Positions 27,061-36,536 of a DNA stretch of 64,000 nt are shown piece after piece (the first letter of the stretch is position 1; every line of letters starts with the position of its first letter). The position numbers were made by a program, and so were the translations under genes. Below the pieces are notes generated by a model. The model made no database searches and was not told the origin of the DNA. It saw only the letters and a program-made list of their open reading frames with translations. Source of the stretch: an uncultured Duncaniella sp. (GTDB taxonomy: Bacteria > Bacteroidota > Bacteroidia > Bacteroidales > Muribaculaceae); contig CAJTQR010000002.1 in assembly GCA_910578515.1 (NCBI GenBank), positions 186,001 through 250,000 on the forward strand, read 5' to 3'.

Positions 27061-28196
27061 TGGAAATGACCCGACATTACACAAAAATCTCCCCCATTAA
27101 GTCGTGTTTCATAGCTATAGCTGTGGGACTCAACGTCATGCTGGCTATGGCTACGGTATTCTCGGCCTACGGAGGTATGATTGACCCCGACGAAATGGTA
27201 TTTGCCTCAATTGTGGCTATGATGTTGCCGGGATTCCTGATTGCGGGAGTTGTTATGTTGTTGCTTGACCTAATGTTCTGGCGTCGCCTTTCATTGGTAT
27301 TGCTGCTGGGATGGGTAGTGTCAGGACCCGCCATTATTGAATATATGCCTATGCATCTATTCACCCGCAAGCTTACTGAGCAGGAGAAGAAACGGACATT
27401 CACCTTCTTGACCTACAATGTGCTCCACTTCTGGGATTTCAGAGGTGACGTGCCGGGGCTTGAAAAAAACATGACTCTCGACTATATTCTATCCACTGAT
27501 GTTGACATAGTGAGCCTGCAGGAAGCGGAGTCAATACAGGGACCTTGGAAGGTCACACCTGAGCAATTGTATGAGCTTCATACACGCTATCCCTATGGTT
27601 ATCTCAACGCCGCCAAGCAACTTACATTGCTGTCGAAATATCCTGCAGAGCATGTCCACCTCGACCTGCCTCCTTGCATAGCACAGCGCGTGGCTTGCTT
27701 TCGGCTTGATGTCAAGGGGGATACCATAAACCTGTTCAATGTGCATCTTGAATCCATCGGACTTTCACCTGCTGATAAGGAACTGTACATGCAGCTCTAT
27801 CATCCCTCGGCCGACAGGAAGCTTAAAGAGGAATTGTCTGAGGTGAAATCGCAGCTGATTTCAAAGCTTTCGGCTGCTTACCGTGAACGCGCCGAACAGG
27901 CAAGGGCTCTGAGAGAGTGCATTGACTCTGTCGGAGGCAATGTGATTGTGGCAGGTGATTTCAACGATATCCCCGGCTGCTATGCCATACGTACCATCGC
28001 CGGTGATGATATGGAGAATGCTTTCACCCGATGTGGCTTCGGTCCGTCAATCACCTACCATGGCAACCGCTTTTACTTCCGTATAGACCATGTGCTTTAC
28101 CGGGGTAATTTCGAGGCGGTGGATATAGAGCGTGCGAGAATCCCGTCGAGCGACCATTATCCTCTTCTCACCACTTTCCTGATTGACGAGCCATAA
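27057..28196 (+). CDS. Membrane-anchored EEP (endonuclease/exonuclease/phosphatase) family protein
   Basis: 379 aa: three hydrophobic helices (residues 15-100), then an EEP domain. Metal and catalytic motifs appear in order: TYNVLHFWDF, SLQEAESI, FNVHLES, GDFNDIP, and SDHYPLL at the end. Its ATG overlaps the stop of the second rhomboid (ATGA). The catalytic domain should face the periplasm. Substrate unknown. Confidence 0.85.
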   Translation: MMEMTRHYTKISPIKSCFIAIAVGLNVMLAMATVFSAYGGMIDPDEMVFASIVAMMLPGFLIAGVVMLLLDLMFWRRLSLVLLLGWVVSGPAIIEYMPMHLFTRKLTEQEKKRTFTFLTYNVLHFWDFRGDVPGLEKNMTLDYILSTDVDIVSLQEAESIQGPWKVTPEQLYELHTRYPYGYLNAAKQLTLLSKYPAEHVHLDLPPCIAQRVACFRLDVKGDTINLFNVHLESIGLSPADKELYMQLYHPSADRKLKEELSEVKSQLISKLSAAYRERAEQARALRECIDSVGGNVIVAGDFNDIPGCYAIRTIAGDDMENAFTRCGFGPSITYHGNRFYFRIDHVLYRGNFEAVDIERARIPSSDHYPLLTTFLIDEP

Positions 28197-28242
28197 CGCT
28201 TCAAATTAATTGAAAATGATAAACCAACTAATATCACCGAAA

Positions 28243-30417
28243 ATGAAAAAATTACTTACCGTGGCTGCCGGAACATTGTTTTTAGCTGCCACACTGACTC
28301 CTACTGACATGATTGCTCAGACAAGACAGAACCCATTCCTGGTGCCTTACAACACCCAGTATGACATCCCTCCATTCGAAAAAATCCAGTATGAGGACTA
28401 CCTGCCCGCTATTGAGAAGGGTATAGAACTTCAACGCAAGGAAATCGATGCAATTGCAAATAATCCGGAAAAACCGACATTTGAAAATACCATTCTCGCC
28501 ATGGAGAAGTCAGGCGAACTGCTTCAGCGTGTTATGCTCGTGTTCAGCTCGCTCGATGAAACTGAAAACAATGAGCAGATGCAGGCTATCTCCGAGAAGG
28601 CTTATCCGATGGTTTCGGCTGCTTCCGATGAGGTGTCGATGAATCCAAAACTTTTCGAGCGCGTGAAATATCTGTATGACCGTCGTGAGAAACTTGGTCT
28701 GACAGGTCCTGAGAAACGTGCTCTTGAGCTTTCCTACAAGAGCTTTACCCGCAACGGCGCTCTCCTGTCAAATGCTCAGAAGGAAGAACTCAAGGCTGTT
28801 AACAACCGTCTTACCGACTTGTATCTGAAATTCAATAAGAACCTGCTGGCATCCACCAACTCGTTTGAGATAGTGGTCGACAATGAGGCTGCTCTCGCAG
28901 GTCTCCCTGCAGGGGTTGTGGCAACCGCTGCAACCGAGGCTGCCAACCGTGGCAAAGCAGGCAAGTGGGTGTTTACTCTACATGCTCCCAGCCGTCTCCC
29001 GGTACTCAAATATGCCGACAACCGTCAGCTGCGCCAGCAGATGTATGAGGGTTACATGAATCTTGCTTCCACCGGCGACTATGATAACCGCCCTGTAATC
29101 GGCGACATCGTGAAGACCCGTACCAAGAAAGCCCGCCTCCTTGGTTTCAAGGATTATGCCTCATATATGACAGACAATGTGATGGCAAAAACTCCTCAGG
29201 CTGCCACTGACCTTCTGATGAAAATCTGGGGACCTGCCGTGAACCGTGCCAATGAGGAGATGCAGGAGATGCAGGCTTATATCGATGAATCCAACGGTGG
29301 TTTCAAGCTGGCTCCATGGGACTATTACTACTATTCGGAAAAGGTGCGCACAAAGAAATTCAATCTTGACGAGAATGAGTTGAGCGCTTACTTCTCGCTT
29401 GAAAATGTTCGTAAGGGTATCTTCACTCTCGCTGAGCGTCTATATGGTGTGACTTTTACCGAGCTTCCTGATGCTCCCAAATATAACCCTGAGGTGAAGG
29501 TATATGATGTCAAGGACCTCAAAGGTGAACATGTGGCAGTATTCATGACTGACTATTTCCCCCGACCCTCAAAGCGTCAGGGTGCATGGATGAGCGAGTT
29601 CAAGGGTGCTTTCGAGGATGCTGACGGAACATCGTCACGTCCTATCGTATACAATGTCGGTAACTTTACCCGTCCTACCGCTGATACTCCCGCGCTTCTT
29701 ACTATAGACGAGGTTGAGACCATGTTCCACGAGTTCGGTCACGGTCTTCATGGCATGCTTACCCGCGCAAAACTCCGCAGCCAAGCCGGTACTAATGTAG
29801 ACCGCGATTTCGTTGAATTGCCCTCACAGATTACCGAACACTGGTCAAAAGAACCGGAACTCCTTAAAGAATTTGCGTTCCATTACAAGACAGGTGAGGT
29901 AATTCCTGAAGAACTTATCAACAAGATGCTTGCCGCTTCCACCCACAATCAGGGCTTCCGCACCACTGAACTTGCCGGCGCAGCTCTTCTTGACCTCGAA
30001 TGGGGTCAGCTCAATGCTGAGGATGGCGATAATGTAGATGTGGACCTCTTTGAGAAGAAAGTGGCTGAGAAACTCAACATGCCCTCTGAGATAGCTTACC
30101 GCTACCGTTCACCTTACTTCAAGCATATATTCGGTAGCGACGGTTACGCTTCAGGATACTATACTTACCTTTGGGCCGAGGTGCTTGACACTGATGGCTT
30201 CGAACTGTTTGCTGAAAAGGGTATCTTTGACCCCGAGACAGCCCGTGCCTTCAAGGAAAATATTCTTGAGAAAGGTGGTAGCGAGGACCCGATGGAACTT
30301 TTCGTTCGTTTCCGTGGTCATGAACCCTCAGTTGACGCACTTCTGCGCAACCGCGGTCTCTCTCCCGAAGCTCAACCTGCCAAAGGTGGAGATTTGAAAA
30401 TGGAAGGTGGAAAGTAA
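28243..30417 (+). CDS. M3 family metallopeptidase (Dcp/oligopeptidase-type)
   Basis: Zinc metallopeptidase with HEFGH zinc motif in MFHEFGHGLHGML and a downstream glutamate ligand. It begins with a signal peptide (MKKLLTVAAGTLFL...), which is why I start at ATG 28243 rather than 28216 or the TTG at 28210. At 724 aa it matches peptidyl-dipeptidase Dcp-like enzymes, here periplasmic. Removes dipeptides or trims short peptides. It follows the rhomboid/EEP operon by 46 bp and may be its last gene. Confidence 0.92.
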   Translation: MKKLLTVAAGTLFLAATLTPTDMIAQTRQNPFLVPYNTQYDIPPFEKIQYEDYLPAIEKGIELQRKEIDAIANNPEKPTFENTILAMEKSGELLQRVMLVFSSLDETENNEQMQAISEKAYPMVSAASDEVSMNPKLFERVKYLYDRREKLGLTGPEKRALELSYKSFTRNGALLSNAQKEELKAVNNRLTDLYLKFNKNLLASTNSFEIVVDNEAALAGLPAGVVATAATEAANRGKAGKWVFTLHAPSRLPVLKYADNRQLRQQMYEGYMNLASTGDYDNRPVIGDIVKTRTKKARLLGFKDYASYMTDNVMAKTPQAATDLLMKIWGPAVNRANEEMQEMQAYIDESNGGFKLAPWDYYYYSEKVRTKKFNLDENELSAYFSLENVRKGIFTLAERLYGVTFTELPDAPKYNPEVKVYDVKDLKGEHVAVFMTDYFPRPSKRQGAWMSEFKGAFEDADGTSSRPIVYNVGNFTRPTADTPALLTIDEVETMFHEFGHGLHGMLTRAKLRSQAGTNVDRDFVELPSQITEHWSKEPELLKEFAFHYKTGEVIPEELINKMLAASTHNQGFRTTELAGAALLDLEWGQLNAEDGDNVDVDLFEKKVAEKLNMPSEIAYRYRSPYFKHIFGSDGYASGYYTYLWAEVLDTDGFELFAEKGIFDPETARAFKENILEKGGSEDPMELFVRFRGHEPSVDALLRNRGLSPEAQPAKGGDLKMEGGK

Positions 30418-30487
30418 AGAAATGTTAAAAACAGAACTGCGCAATTAAATTTGATGCCAAAAAGTATACAGTATTAAAAATTTAACT

Positions 30488-30495
30488 TATCTTTG
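30488..30495 (+). promoter_or_regulatory. Plus-strand -7 box in an intergenic region
   Basis: TATCTTTG with no gene downstream on this strand before the terminator at 30609-30641; could start a non-coding transcript. No -33 element. Confidence 0.4.
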
Positions 30496-30530
30496 CCATT
30501 GAATTTTGTGTACAGTTTAATATTGCATGT

Positions 30531-30641
30531 TAAATTTGTGAACTTTGAAACATCCATCCTTTCATTCACGAAAAAATATTATTTTAATAAGTGAATCATA
30601 GGTTACGACCATACCGCTCGTGAGAGCGGTATGGTTTTTTT
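30531..30641 (+). ncRNA. Candidate small RNA
   Basis: A second -7 box TAAATTTG (30531-30538), with TTTG at 30505-30508 (spacer 22), is followed by ATTCAC / GTGAAT pairing and then an 11-bp terminator (30609-30641). A transcript of about 95 nt with no convincing ORF would result. Alternatively, the hairpin is the terminator of the M3 peptidase gene. Confidence 0.4.
30609..30641 (+). terminator. Rho-independent terminator
   Basis: CCATACCGCTC / GAGCGGTATGG, four-base loop GTGA, then seven T. Confidence 0.85.
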
Positions 30642-30733
30642 ATGCCGTTATTAATACTATTCATAATAAAGGCTTAATTGTAGGTCTAATTGTAAAATGG
30701 TAGGATGAAAATGCCCAAATAGTGACATCCGGC

Positions 30734-33289
30734 TTAGAATCTCATCTGGAGTGTCGCAAGAATGGTGCGCGACCGGAGGGTGAAATTGTTTTCCGAGCGG
30801 GAGAGTGTGCCGTAAGTTACATATTGGTATTGACGTTTGTTGAGAAGATTGTTGGCTGTTAGCGATAGGCGCAGTCGACTTGTAATGCTCCACGAGGCTG
30901 AGGCATCGAGAAGTATAAGATTCGCATTGTTACCCTCCGGGAAGCGTGTGAAATAATGCTCTACACCTGCGGTGAAATTCAGCAAATCAGTTGGGAGAAA
31001 TGTTGCGGCTATATTCTGTGTCAACGAGTGATGGCTTGTACGTCCGTTGGACTCCATATTTAATTGTGAATATGAATAGTTGATATCGTAATTCATGGAG
31101 AACCAACTGGTCACCGAGCCTTTGAGATAGGGGCGGATTTGTGCGGACAATTGTCGGTAATGTACCATGCGGCTGTCACGCATCGACCCTGATGAGATAT
31201 GGGTCATTGTGACATCCATACCTGTCACCATTTTTCCATGTCCAATCCCCTTGCTGACGCCACCTTTCGCTGACCATACATCGCTTGAGGATTTGTAAGG
31301 CTGAAAAGTGGAGATGATGAAGTCACCCAAAAATTCCTGATTGGAAGTGAGTGGTGAACGGGAATGACCGTAGGATGCTGATAGGTTCATGAAAAATGCA
31401 TTGAGGGGATTGCGGTAAGTGTATGAGAGAGACGCCGAGGTGGTTTGGGGATACTCGCCTGAAGGTGTTGCAATGAAAATGTTGTGGAAGTCGCTTAGCA
31501 CCGGAGTGGTGACAAACATATAGGGAGCTTCAGGGGTGAGTGCATAGCTTAGGGATGCGGTAAGATGCGATTTAGCTGAAAGCTGTCGTCTCAGATAGAC
31601 TCGGGGTGAGATGCTTATGAAATTATATGAACCGCGAAGTGAATAGTGTTCCCATTTCGTTGGTATTGAAAGAGATGCGCGCCATACACCGCGCTCATAA
31701 TCCGCTTTGGGAGTCAGGGATAGACGGGAGGTGAAAATATTGTAGAGCTCACTGTTGTCATATTGCTCCATGCCCGACAGTGACATGTCGAGTCTCCGAT
31801 ATTCAAAGTCTGCTCCGGCTGTGAGGTGAAATTTCCAGAAACGGGTCAGCCGTGCGATATTTGACTCGGTGGTGCTCCGGCAATCGGTGGCTATGATGCT
31901 TTGCAGTGCGTCGCTTCCGTCTGCTACGGAAAGTCGGGATGGGGTACGGTTGAATGAGTTGCGGGAGCTGATGGTAAACATTTTCCGGTCGTTGCGTTTC
32001 ACGAGTTTAAGGTCGTTGGTGGCTGCGATGTTACGACGGTTTACATGCTGGGCGAGATTATATGTGCCGCTTATGGCTGAGGCTGAGCGGTCAAAATCGG
32101 CAAGTATGGTGAGTTTGTCCTTTAGGAAGTAGCCGCGTTTATTGACCTCGGCGTTGAATAGGGCGGAAATCTCCTGAAAACGGGTGCGCAGGTCGTTACG
32201 CTGTACGAAGTCGGGTATTGATTGGCTGAAATAATCGGTTCTCACTCCGGATGAATAGTCGAGACGGTCGCCGATATAGTTCAGTTTCAACCGCATGGAG
32301 GTATCGCCGGTGCGCCAAGCCGTGATGGCATTGGCGAGCCAGGAGAGATTGTCGCGGGTGCGTTTTTCGGAGAGAGGAGCCATTACGCGGTCGGCAGTGA
32401 GATATTCTATCCAAGAGGAGGATTGATAGTCGGATGAGAAAAGATTGTCGTAAGAATGCTCAGTGATATGTGTGGCTGGATTCCAGCCGGTGTTGTCTGC
32501 TTTGAGCGTGAACATTGACTGGGCTTTGGCGGCGATTCTCATGGTGAACAGAGAACCGTCGTAAAGAAACGGCGACAATCCGGTGGTAGCTTCCGCTACT
32601 CCTACCCAACGGCTGTGGGCATCTTCTTTCAGTTTGAGGTTTATGCCTGCCTCTTCAGGAAATTCAATGCCCTCCAGTGCCTTGACCGGTTGATGATTCT
32701 CCATGACTTCAACCGATTTCACATCCTTGTGTGAGATATTTTCCGTTGCCAGCCCATAATTTCCGTCGAGGAAATCATTTCCATCGAGATAGAATTTGCT
32801 GATAGGTTTTCCCTGGTATTTTATGGTGCCATCCTCCTCGACTTTAATGCCCGGAAGGCGCTTGATTACGTCAATAATGGCATTGTCCTTGGCATTGGCA
32901 AATTTATCCACATTGAATACCAGAGTGTCCCCTTTGGCATATATATCAGGAGCCTTGACTATCACATCTTTCAGGCGAGTGGCTGCAGGGGTCATTGTTA
33001 CGGTGGCAAAGTCGGCCGTGACGTGTAGAGTCATAGGTTCGTAGCCCAGGCATCGGAATGATACGGAGTCGATTCCGGCTTTTAGATTCAGACGGAAGTT
33101 TCCGTCGGTATTTGAGGCTGCAAATGAAAGAGGTTTGTTGGAGCTGTTCAACGCCTGAATTACCGCGCCTACTACAGGTTCGCCGTTTTCAGCGTCGATT
33201 ATTTTCCCCTGCACTGTGCCCGGAACTGATGCCTGGGCGACAGTTCCGAGCAACATGCAGAAGAGTATGAAAAGGCTGTATTTTTTCAT
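30734..33289 (-). CDS. TonB-dependent receptor-like outer-membrane protein with CarboxypepD-regulatory domain
   Basis: 851-aa outer-membrane protein: signal peptide; carboxypeptidase-regulatory-like domain (residues 23-110, GTVQGKIIDAENGEPVVGAV); plug with VKAPDIYAKGDTLVFN and IIDVIKRLPGIKVEEDG; then a 22-strand-type barrel ending in alternating hydrophobic residues and a terminal Phe (LATLQMRF). The family imports large or scarce ligands with TonB energy. No SusD partner is present. It overlaps the upstream GLPGLI gene by 4 bp (ATGA), so both form one unit. Ligand unknown. Confidence 0.88.
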   Translation of the reverse strand: MKKYSLFILFCMLLGTVAQASVPGTVQGKIIDAENGEPVVGAVIQALNSSNKPLSFAASNTDGNFRLNLKAGIDSVSFRCLGYEPMTLHVTADFATVTMTPAATRLKDVIVKAPDIYAKGDTLVFNVDKFANAKDNAIIDVIKRLPGIKVEEDGTIKYQGKPISKFYLDGNDFLDGNYGLATENISHKDVKSVEVMENHQPVKALEGIEFPEEAGINLKLKEDAHSRWVGVAEATTGLSPFLYDGSLFTMRIAAKAQSMFTLKADNTGWNPATHITEHSYDNLFSSDYQSSSWIEYLTADRVMAPLSEKRTRDNLSWLANAITAWRTGDTSMRLKLNYIGDRLDYSSGVRTDYFSQSIPDFVQRNDLRTRFQEISALFNAEVNKRGYFLKDKLTILADFDRSASAISGTYNLAQHVNRRNIAATNDLKLVKRNDRKMFTISSRNSFNRTPSRLSVADGSDALQSIIATDCRSTTESNIARLTRFWKFHLTAGADFEYRRLDMSLSGMEQYDNSELYNIFTSRLSLTPKADYERGVWRASLSIPTKWEHYSLRGSYNFISISPRVYLRRQLSAKSHLTASLSYALTPEAPYMFVTTPVLSDFHNIFIATPSGEYPQTTSASLSYTYRNPLNAFFMNLSASYGHSRSPLTSNQEFLGDFIISTFQPYKSSSDVWSAKGGVSKGIGHGKMVTGMDVTMTHISSGSMRDSRMVHYRQLSAQIRPYLKGSVTSWFSMNYDINYSYSQLNMESNGRTSHHSLTQNIAATFLPTDLLNFTAGVEHYFTRFPEGNNANLILLDASASWSITSRLRLSLTANNLLNKRQYQYVTYGTLSRSENNFTLRSRTILATLQMRF

Positions 33290-34176
33290 TTCTTATCCCT
33301 CCAGTCGGTCTCGATGAAGTCAAACAACGGGTCGATTGGGTCAAAAGCGTCAAGCACGATATTGCCGGCAGTGTCCCTGACTGTCACGTGTATGCCTGCT
33401 GTGGTTTCAGCGTAGGCATAAGGGTTACACTCATAAAGATGCTTGGTGTCATAGAACTTGCGGCGCGATGTGGTGTTGAACGGTATATTATATATGGTTA
33501 TTTTTCTGGATGCTTTTGAGTTAATGCCGATACATTCAAACGAATATTCCCCCTTGCTGTCGGTTGCTTTCATTATAAGTCCCGGCAGCCCGTTGAATTT
33601 CCATGGTCCTTCCATCAGTGGGATGTCGGGGGTATAATATACCATCCAGTCTCTTCCTCGGAAATGGCATTTAGCCTCGTGGCATTCATAGCCGAGTATA
33701 GTGATGGTACTGTCGGTGAGCTCCCAGTCAAACTGAGGCATCTCCTCCTCATATTTGAACCAGTCGGTACAGATTTTTTCAGTGTGGGTCAGTTTCCCTT
33801 CAGGATAATTCTTAAATATGGTCATGAATTCACCGTTCGATAGCTTCCCCTCGGATGCTGCCGCCATCCTCTGTTCATCTGTGATGGTGTTGATTATGGA
33901 GTCGACGGTAAGATTCTTATGACTTGAGAATTTTGATAGTCCGGTGGGAGATATCTGAAGTACCATGGGGTCAGAAACATAGTTGTCGGATATTAACCCT
34001 GTGGTGTCAACGCAATATTTGTAGTCATAGATGAATTCCATCTCCTCCGTGGCGAGTTCTGTTGTCTCGGGTACAGAGTTCTGTACTATTCCTAAAGTCC
34101 TGCGCACTGTTTTTCCGTTGATAAATGCCGGGATTATTAGCGCGGCAATGGTAATGATGATGGTCGATTTTTTCAT
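33286..34176 (-). CDS. GLPGLI family protein
   Basis: 296-aa secreted protein (signal peptide IIPAFING) carrying the family's name motif, FNGLPGLIMKATD, with a WMVYYTPDIPLMEGPW segment just before it. The function of the family is unknown; genes often pair with TonB-dependent receptors, as here. It is the first gene of the two-gene minus-strand unit and diverges from a histidine kinase gene. Confidence 0.88.
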   Translation of the reverse strand: MKKSTIIITIAALIIPAFINGKTVRRTLGIVQNSVPETTELATEEMEFIYDYKYCVDTTGLISDNYVSDPMVLQISPTGLSKFSSHKNLTVDSIINTITDEQRMAAASEGKLSNGEFMTIFKNYPEGKLTHTEKICTDWFKYEEEMPQFDWELTDSTITILGYECHEAKCHFRGRDWMVYYTPDIPLMEGPWKFNGLPGLIMKATDSKGEYSFECIGINSKASRKITIYNIPFNTTSRRKFYDTKHLYECNPYAYAETTAGIHVTVRDTAGNIVLDAFDPIDPLFDFIETDWRDKK

Positions 34177-34204
34177 GATTCGTCAATGTTTTTTGATTAT
34201 GTTG

Positions 34205-34212
34205 CAAAGGTA
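34205..34212 (-). promoter_or_regulatory. -7 box of the GLPGLI/TonB receptor operon
   Basis: TACCTTTG on the minus strand, 28 bp before the GLPGLI ATG. About 120 bp separates it from the divergent promoter of the histidine kinase gene. Confidence 0.6.
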
Positions 34213-34331
34213 GCATGGAGCTGTGGCATCGATTGAAAATAATCCTTACTCAAATATTAAGGAATTATTACTAAATTATTACTCCGGACAAAATAGTAAT
34301 AGAAATCAGTGTTTTATCGGATTATTCTGTC

Positions 34332-34339
34332 TAAATTTG
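34332..34339 (+). promoter_or_regulatory. -7 box of the histidine kinase gene
   Basis: TAAATTTG ending 4 nt before the ATG at 34344, so transcription should begin at the start codon. Confidence 0.6.
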
Positions 34340-34343
34340 CGAT

Positions 34344-35819
34344 ATGGAAAAGAAAATCAAGACTCTATATATCCTTTCTATTGCAGCCATTCTCGCATTT
34401 CTTGCCATGCAGGGTTACTGGCTCTATGGCAGGTATGAATATACGCTTCAGGAATATGAGAAAAGGATGGAAAGTGTCATAGAGCGGACGTTGACGGAAT
34501 ACAATAAAGTGCGTGTTTCGTATTCTACAAAGTTTGATGGGGTCACTACCGTTCACTCGCTCAATAACCTGAATATGGATGTGGATTCGATGGGTAGGCA
34601 AAAACGCACAGCCACCATTACCACGCGGGTTTACAACGCCAATGAACTTTTAGGCATCAAGGAGAAAAGAGAATTTACCAAAGAGGAGCGGGAGAAACTT
34701 TCCGCGATGATTGTTGCTGACAGTATAGCTGCTACAGACACTCAGAAAACTTCAGTTGACGTCACAAGTGCATCCTCCGATGGTATGGCTTGGAACGCGA
34801 TGAAGAATTTTGAAATAGAGGTGCAGTCCCCATTCTCAATTGAAGGTATTGATTCTCTCTTGCGTAAAGAAAACATTGATGCCGCTATTGCTCTTGTAGT
34901 CACCGACAGTATTATGTGGAAGCGCTCTGTGGTCCCGCATAATTCTATTATAAAACCTCTTTTCACAATGCTTGTCCCCTATTCGGAACTGGAGAGGAAA
35001 TCTGTAGAGATTACTTGCAGGATTCCATATTCGGAGGTGGTAGGTGAAATGGGGATGACTTTGATTCTTGCATTCATTCTGTCGTTGTTCCTTATTTTGT
35101 GTCTTGTATGGCAGATAAAGACCATAGCGAAGTTGACACGCCTCGACAAGATACGCAATTCGTTCATCACTACGATGATTCATGAGTTGAAACGACCTAT
35201 CTCTACATTGAAAATGTGTGTTTCGGGGATTGAAAACGGCAAATTGATGGAGGACTTGCAGTTGCGTCATGAACTGATAGGTGAAATACGTGTGGCTCTT
35301 GACAATCTTTCGGCTTACTTTTCCAAACTACGCGACATAACATTCAATAATGCTGAGCAGATTCCGCTGAGTGTCACTACATTCAAATTGCGTGGACTTG
35401 TAGATGAGTTGTTGCAGTCAATTGTTACTCCGAGTACTAAAAGTGTTGCATTCGAAAATAATGTGCCGGAGGAGTTTACGGTGTCGGCAGACAGTTCCCA
35501 TTTCATGAATATCCTTACAAATCTTATTGAAAATGCAATAAAGTACTCAGGAGACTCGGTGACGATAAGAATCAGTGCCATCACCACTGCTGATGGATGC
35601 AGCATATCCGTGACCGACAATGGCGACGGTATATCAGTAGCCGATAAGGGGAAGATATTCAATCGGTTTTACCGTGGTAAAGCAAAGGGTGGTGACATTC
35701 CTGGAATGGGGCTTGGACTGGCATATGTCAGGCTTCTTGTTGAAGCCCACGGAGGAGTGGTGACGGTGGAGAGCGATGAGGGGGTAGGTTCAACATTTAC
35801 CATAAATATTCCGCAATGA
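34344..35819 (+). CDS. Sensor histidine kinase
   Basis: 491-aa membrane kinase. TM1 is residues 8-28; a periplasmic sensor of about 200 residues follows; TM2 is near residues 236-257. The H-box MIHELKRPIST carries phospho-acceptor His280. N-box (NLIENAIKYS), G1 (DNGDGIS), F and G2 (GMGLGLAYVR) boxes are intact. Overlaps the response regulator gene by 4 bp. The pair diverges from the GLPGLI/TonB-receptor unit and is the likely regulator of it. The signal is unknown. Confidence 0.93.
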   Translation: MEKKIKTLYILSIAAILAFLAMQGYWLYGRYEYTLQEYEKRMESVIERTLTEYNKVRVSYSTKFDGVTTVHSLNNLNMDVDSMGRQKRTATITTRVYNANELLGIKEKREFTKEEREKLSAMIVADSIAATDTQKTSVDVTSASSDGMAWNAMKNFEIEVQSPFSIEGIDSLLRKENIDAAIALVVTDSIMWKRSVVPHNSIIKPLFTMLVPYSELERKSVEITCRIPYSEVVGEMGMTLILAFILSLFLILCLVWQIKTIAKLTRLDKIRNSFITTMIHELKRPISTLKMCVSGIENGKLMEDLQLRHELIGEIRVALDNLSAYFSKLRDITFNNAEQIPLSVTTFKLRGLVDELLQSIVTPSTKSVAFENNVPEEFTVSADSSHFMNILTNLIENAIKYSGDSVTIRISAITTADGCSISVTDNGDGISVADKGKIFNRFYRGKAKGGDIPGMGLGLAYVRLLVEAHGGVVTVESDEGVGSTFTINIPQ

Positions 35820-36481
35820 AAAAGATACTGCTTGTTGATGATGATTTGAAGAACTCTATGTTGCTCAAACGCTTCATTGAGCTGGAGGGTTATGAGGTCA
35901 CTTATGCATCCAATGGCAAGATAGGGCTCGGATTGTATGAAGAATTACGTCCGGACCTGATTCTACTTGATGTCAACATGCCCGAGATGAACGGCTTTGA
36001 GTTGGCGAGGACCATTCGGCAGACTGATAAGAAAGTGCTCATCTTCTTTCTTACCGACCGCACTGATAAGGTAAATCGCCTTTATGGTTTCTCACTTAAA
36101 GGTAACGACTATATTCCTAAACCATTCTATCCGGAGGAACTGATAGCCAAGATTAATGAGCGGTTTGAAAGCCGTATGACCGGTATAGATGAGGTGTACA
36201 GGATAGGGAAGACAGAGTTCCGTCCCAATCTATCGTCGTTGACGTATGGAGGTGAGACTCACACTTTGTCAGTGAGACAATCTGAAATCCTGCAGTTACT
36301 TGCTGAGAATAAGGGGGCAATGGTGGAGCGCGATGTCATACTGCGTCAGGTATGGGGTGATTCGAGCTACGCCAATTCTCTTGCACTCAATGTTCAGATT
36401 ACTTACCTGCGTCGCCTTATCTCCGACCCTGATGTTACCATCACTTCGATAAAAAAACGAGGCTATATACTGAACGGGTAG
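35816..36481 (+). CDS. OmpR-family response regulator
   Basis: 221 aa. Receiver residues are VDDD near the start, phospho-acceptor Asp52 in LLDVNMP, and conserved Lys in PKPFYPEEL. A winged-helix DNA-binding domain follows (residues 125-220; LSVRQSEILQLLAENKGAMV, RDVILRQVWG, VQITYLRRLI). Translationally coupled to the kinase gene (ATGA overlap). Confidence 0.95.
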   Translation: MKKILLVDDDLKNSMLLKRFIELEGYEVTYASNGKIGLGLYEELRPDLILLDVNMPEMNGFELARTIRQTDKKVLIFFLTDRTDKVNRLYGFSLKGNDYIPKPFYPEELIAKINERFESRMTGIDEVYRIGKTEFRPNLSSLTYGGETHTLSVRQSEILQLLAENKGAMVERDVILRQVWGDSSYANSLALNVQITYLRRLISDPDVTITSIKKRGYILNG

Positions 36482-36486
36482 TTTGT

Positions 36487-36518
36487 TTTGGATAATTAGG
36501 GGAGATTTCTTAATTTTG
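36487..36518 (+). promoter_or_regulatory. Consensus promoter of ilvA
   Basis: TTTG (36487-36490), 20-bp spacer, TAATTTTG (36511-36518), 18 bp before the ATG. Confidence 0.75.
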
Positions 36519-36536
36519 TGGCAAATACCTTAAGCT

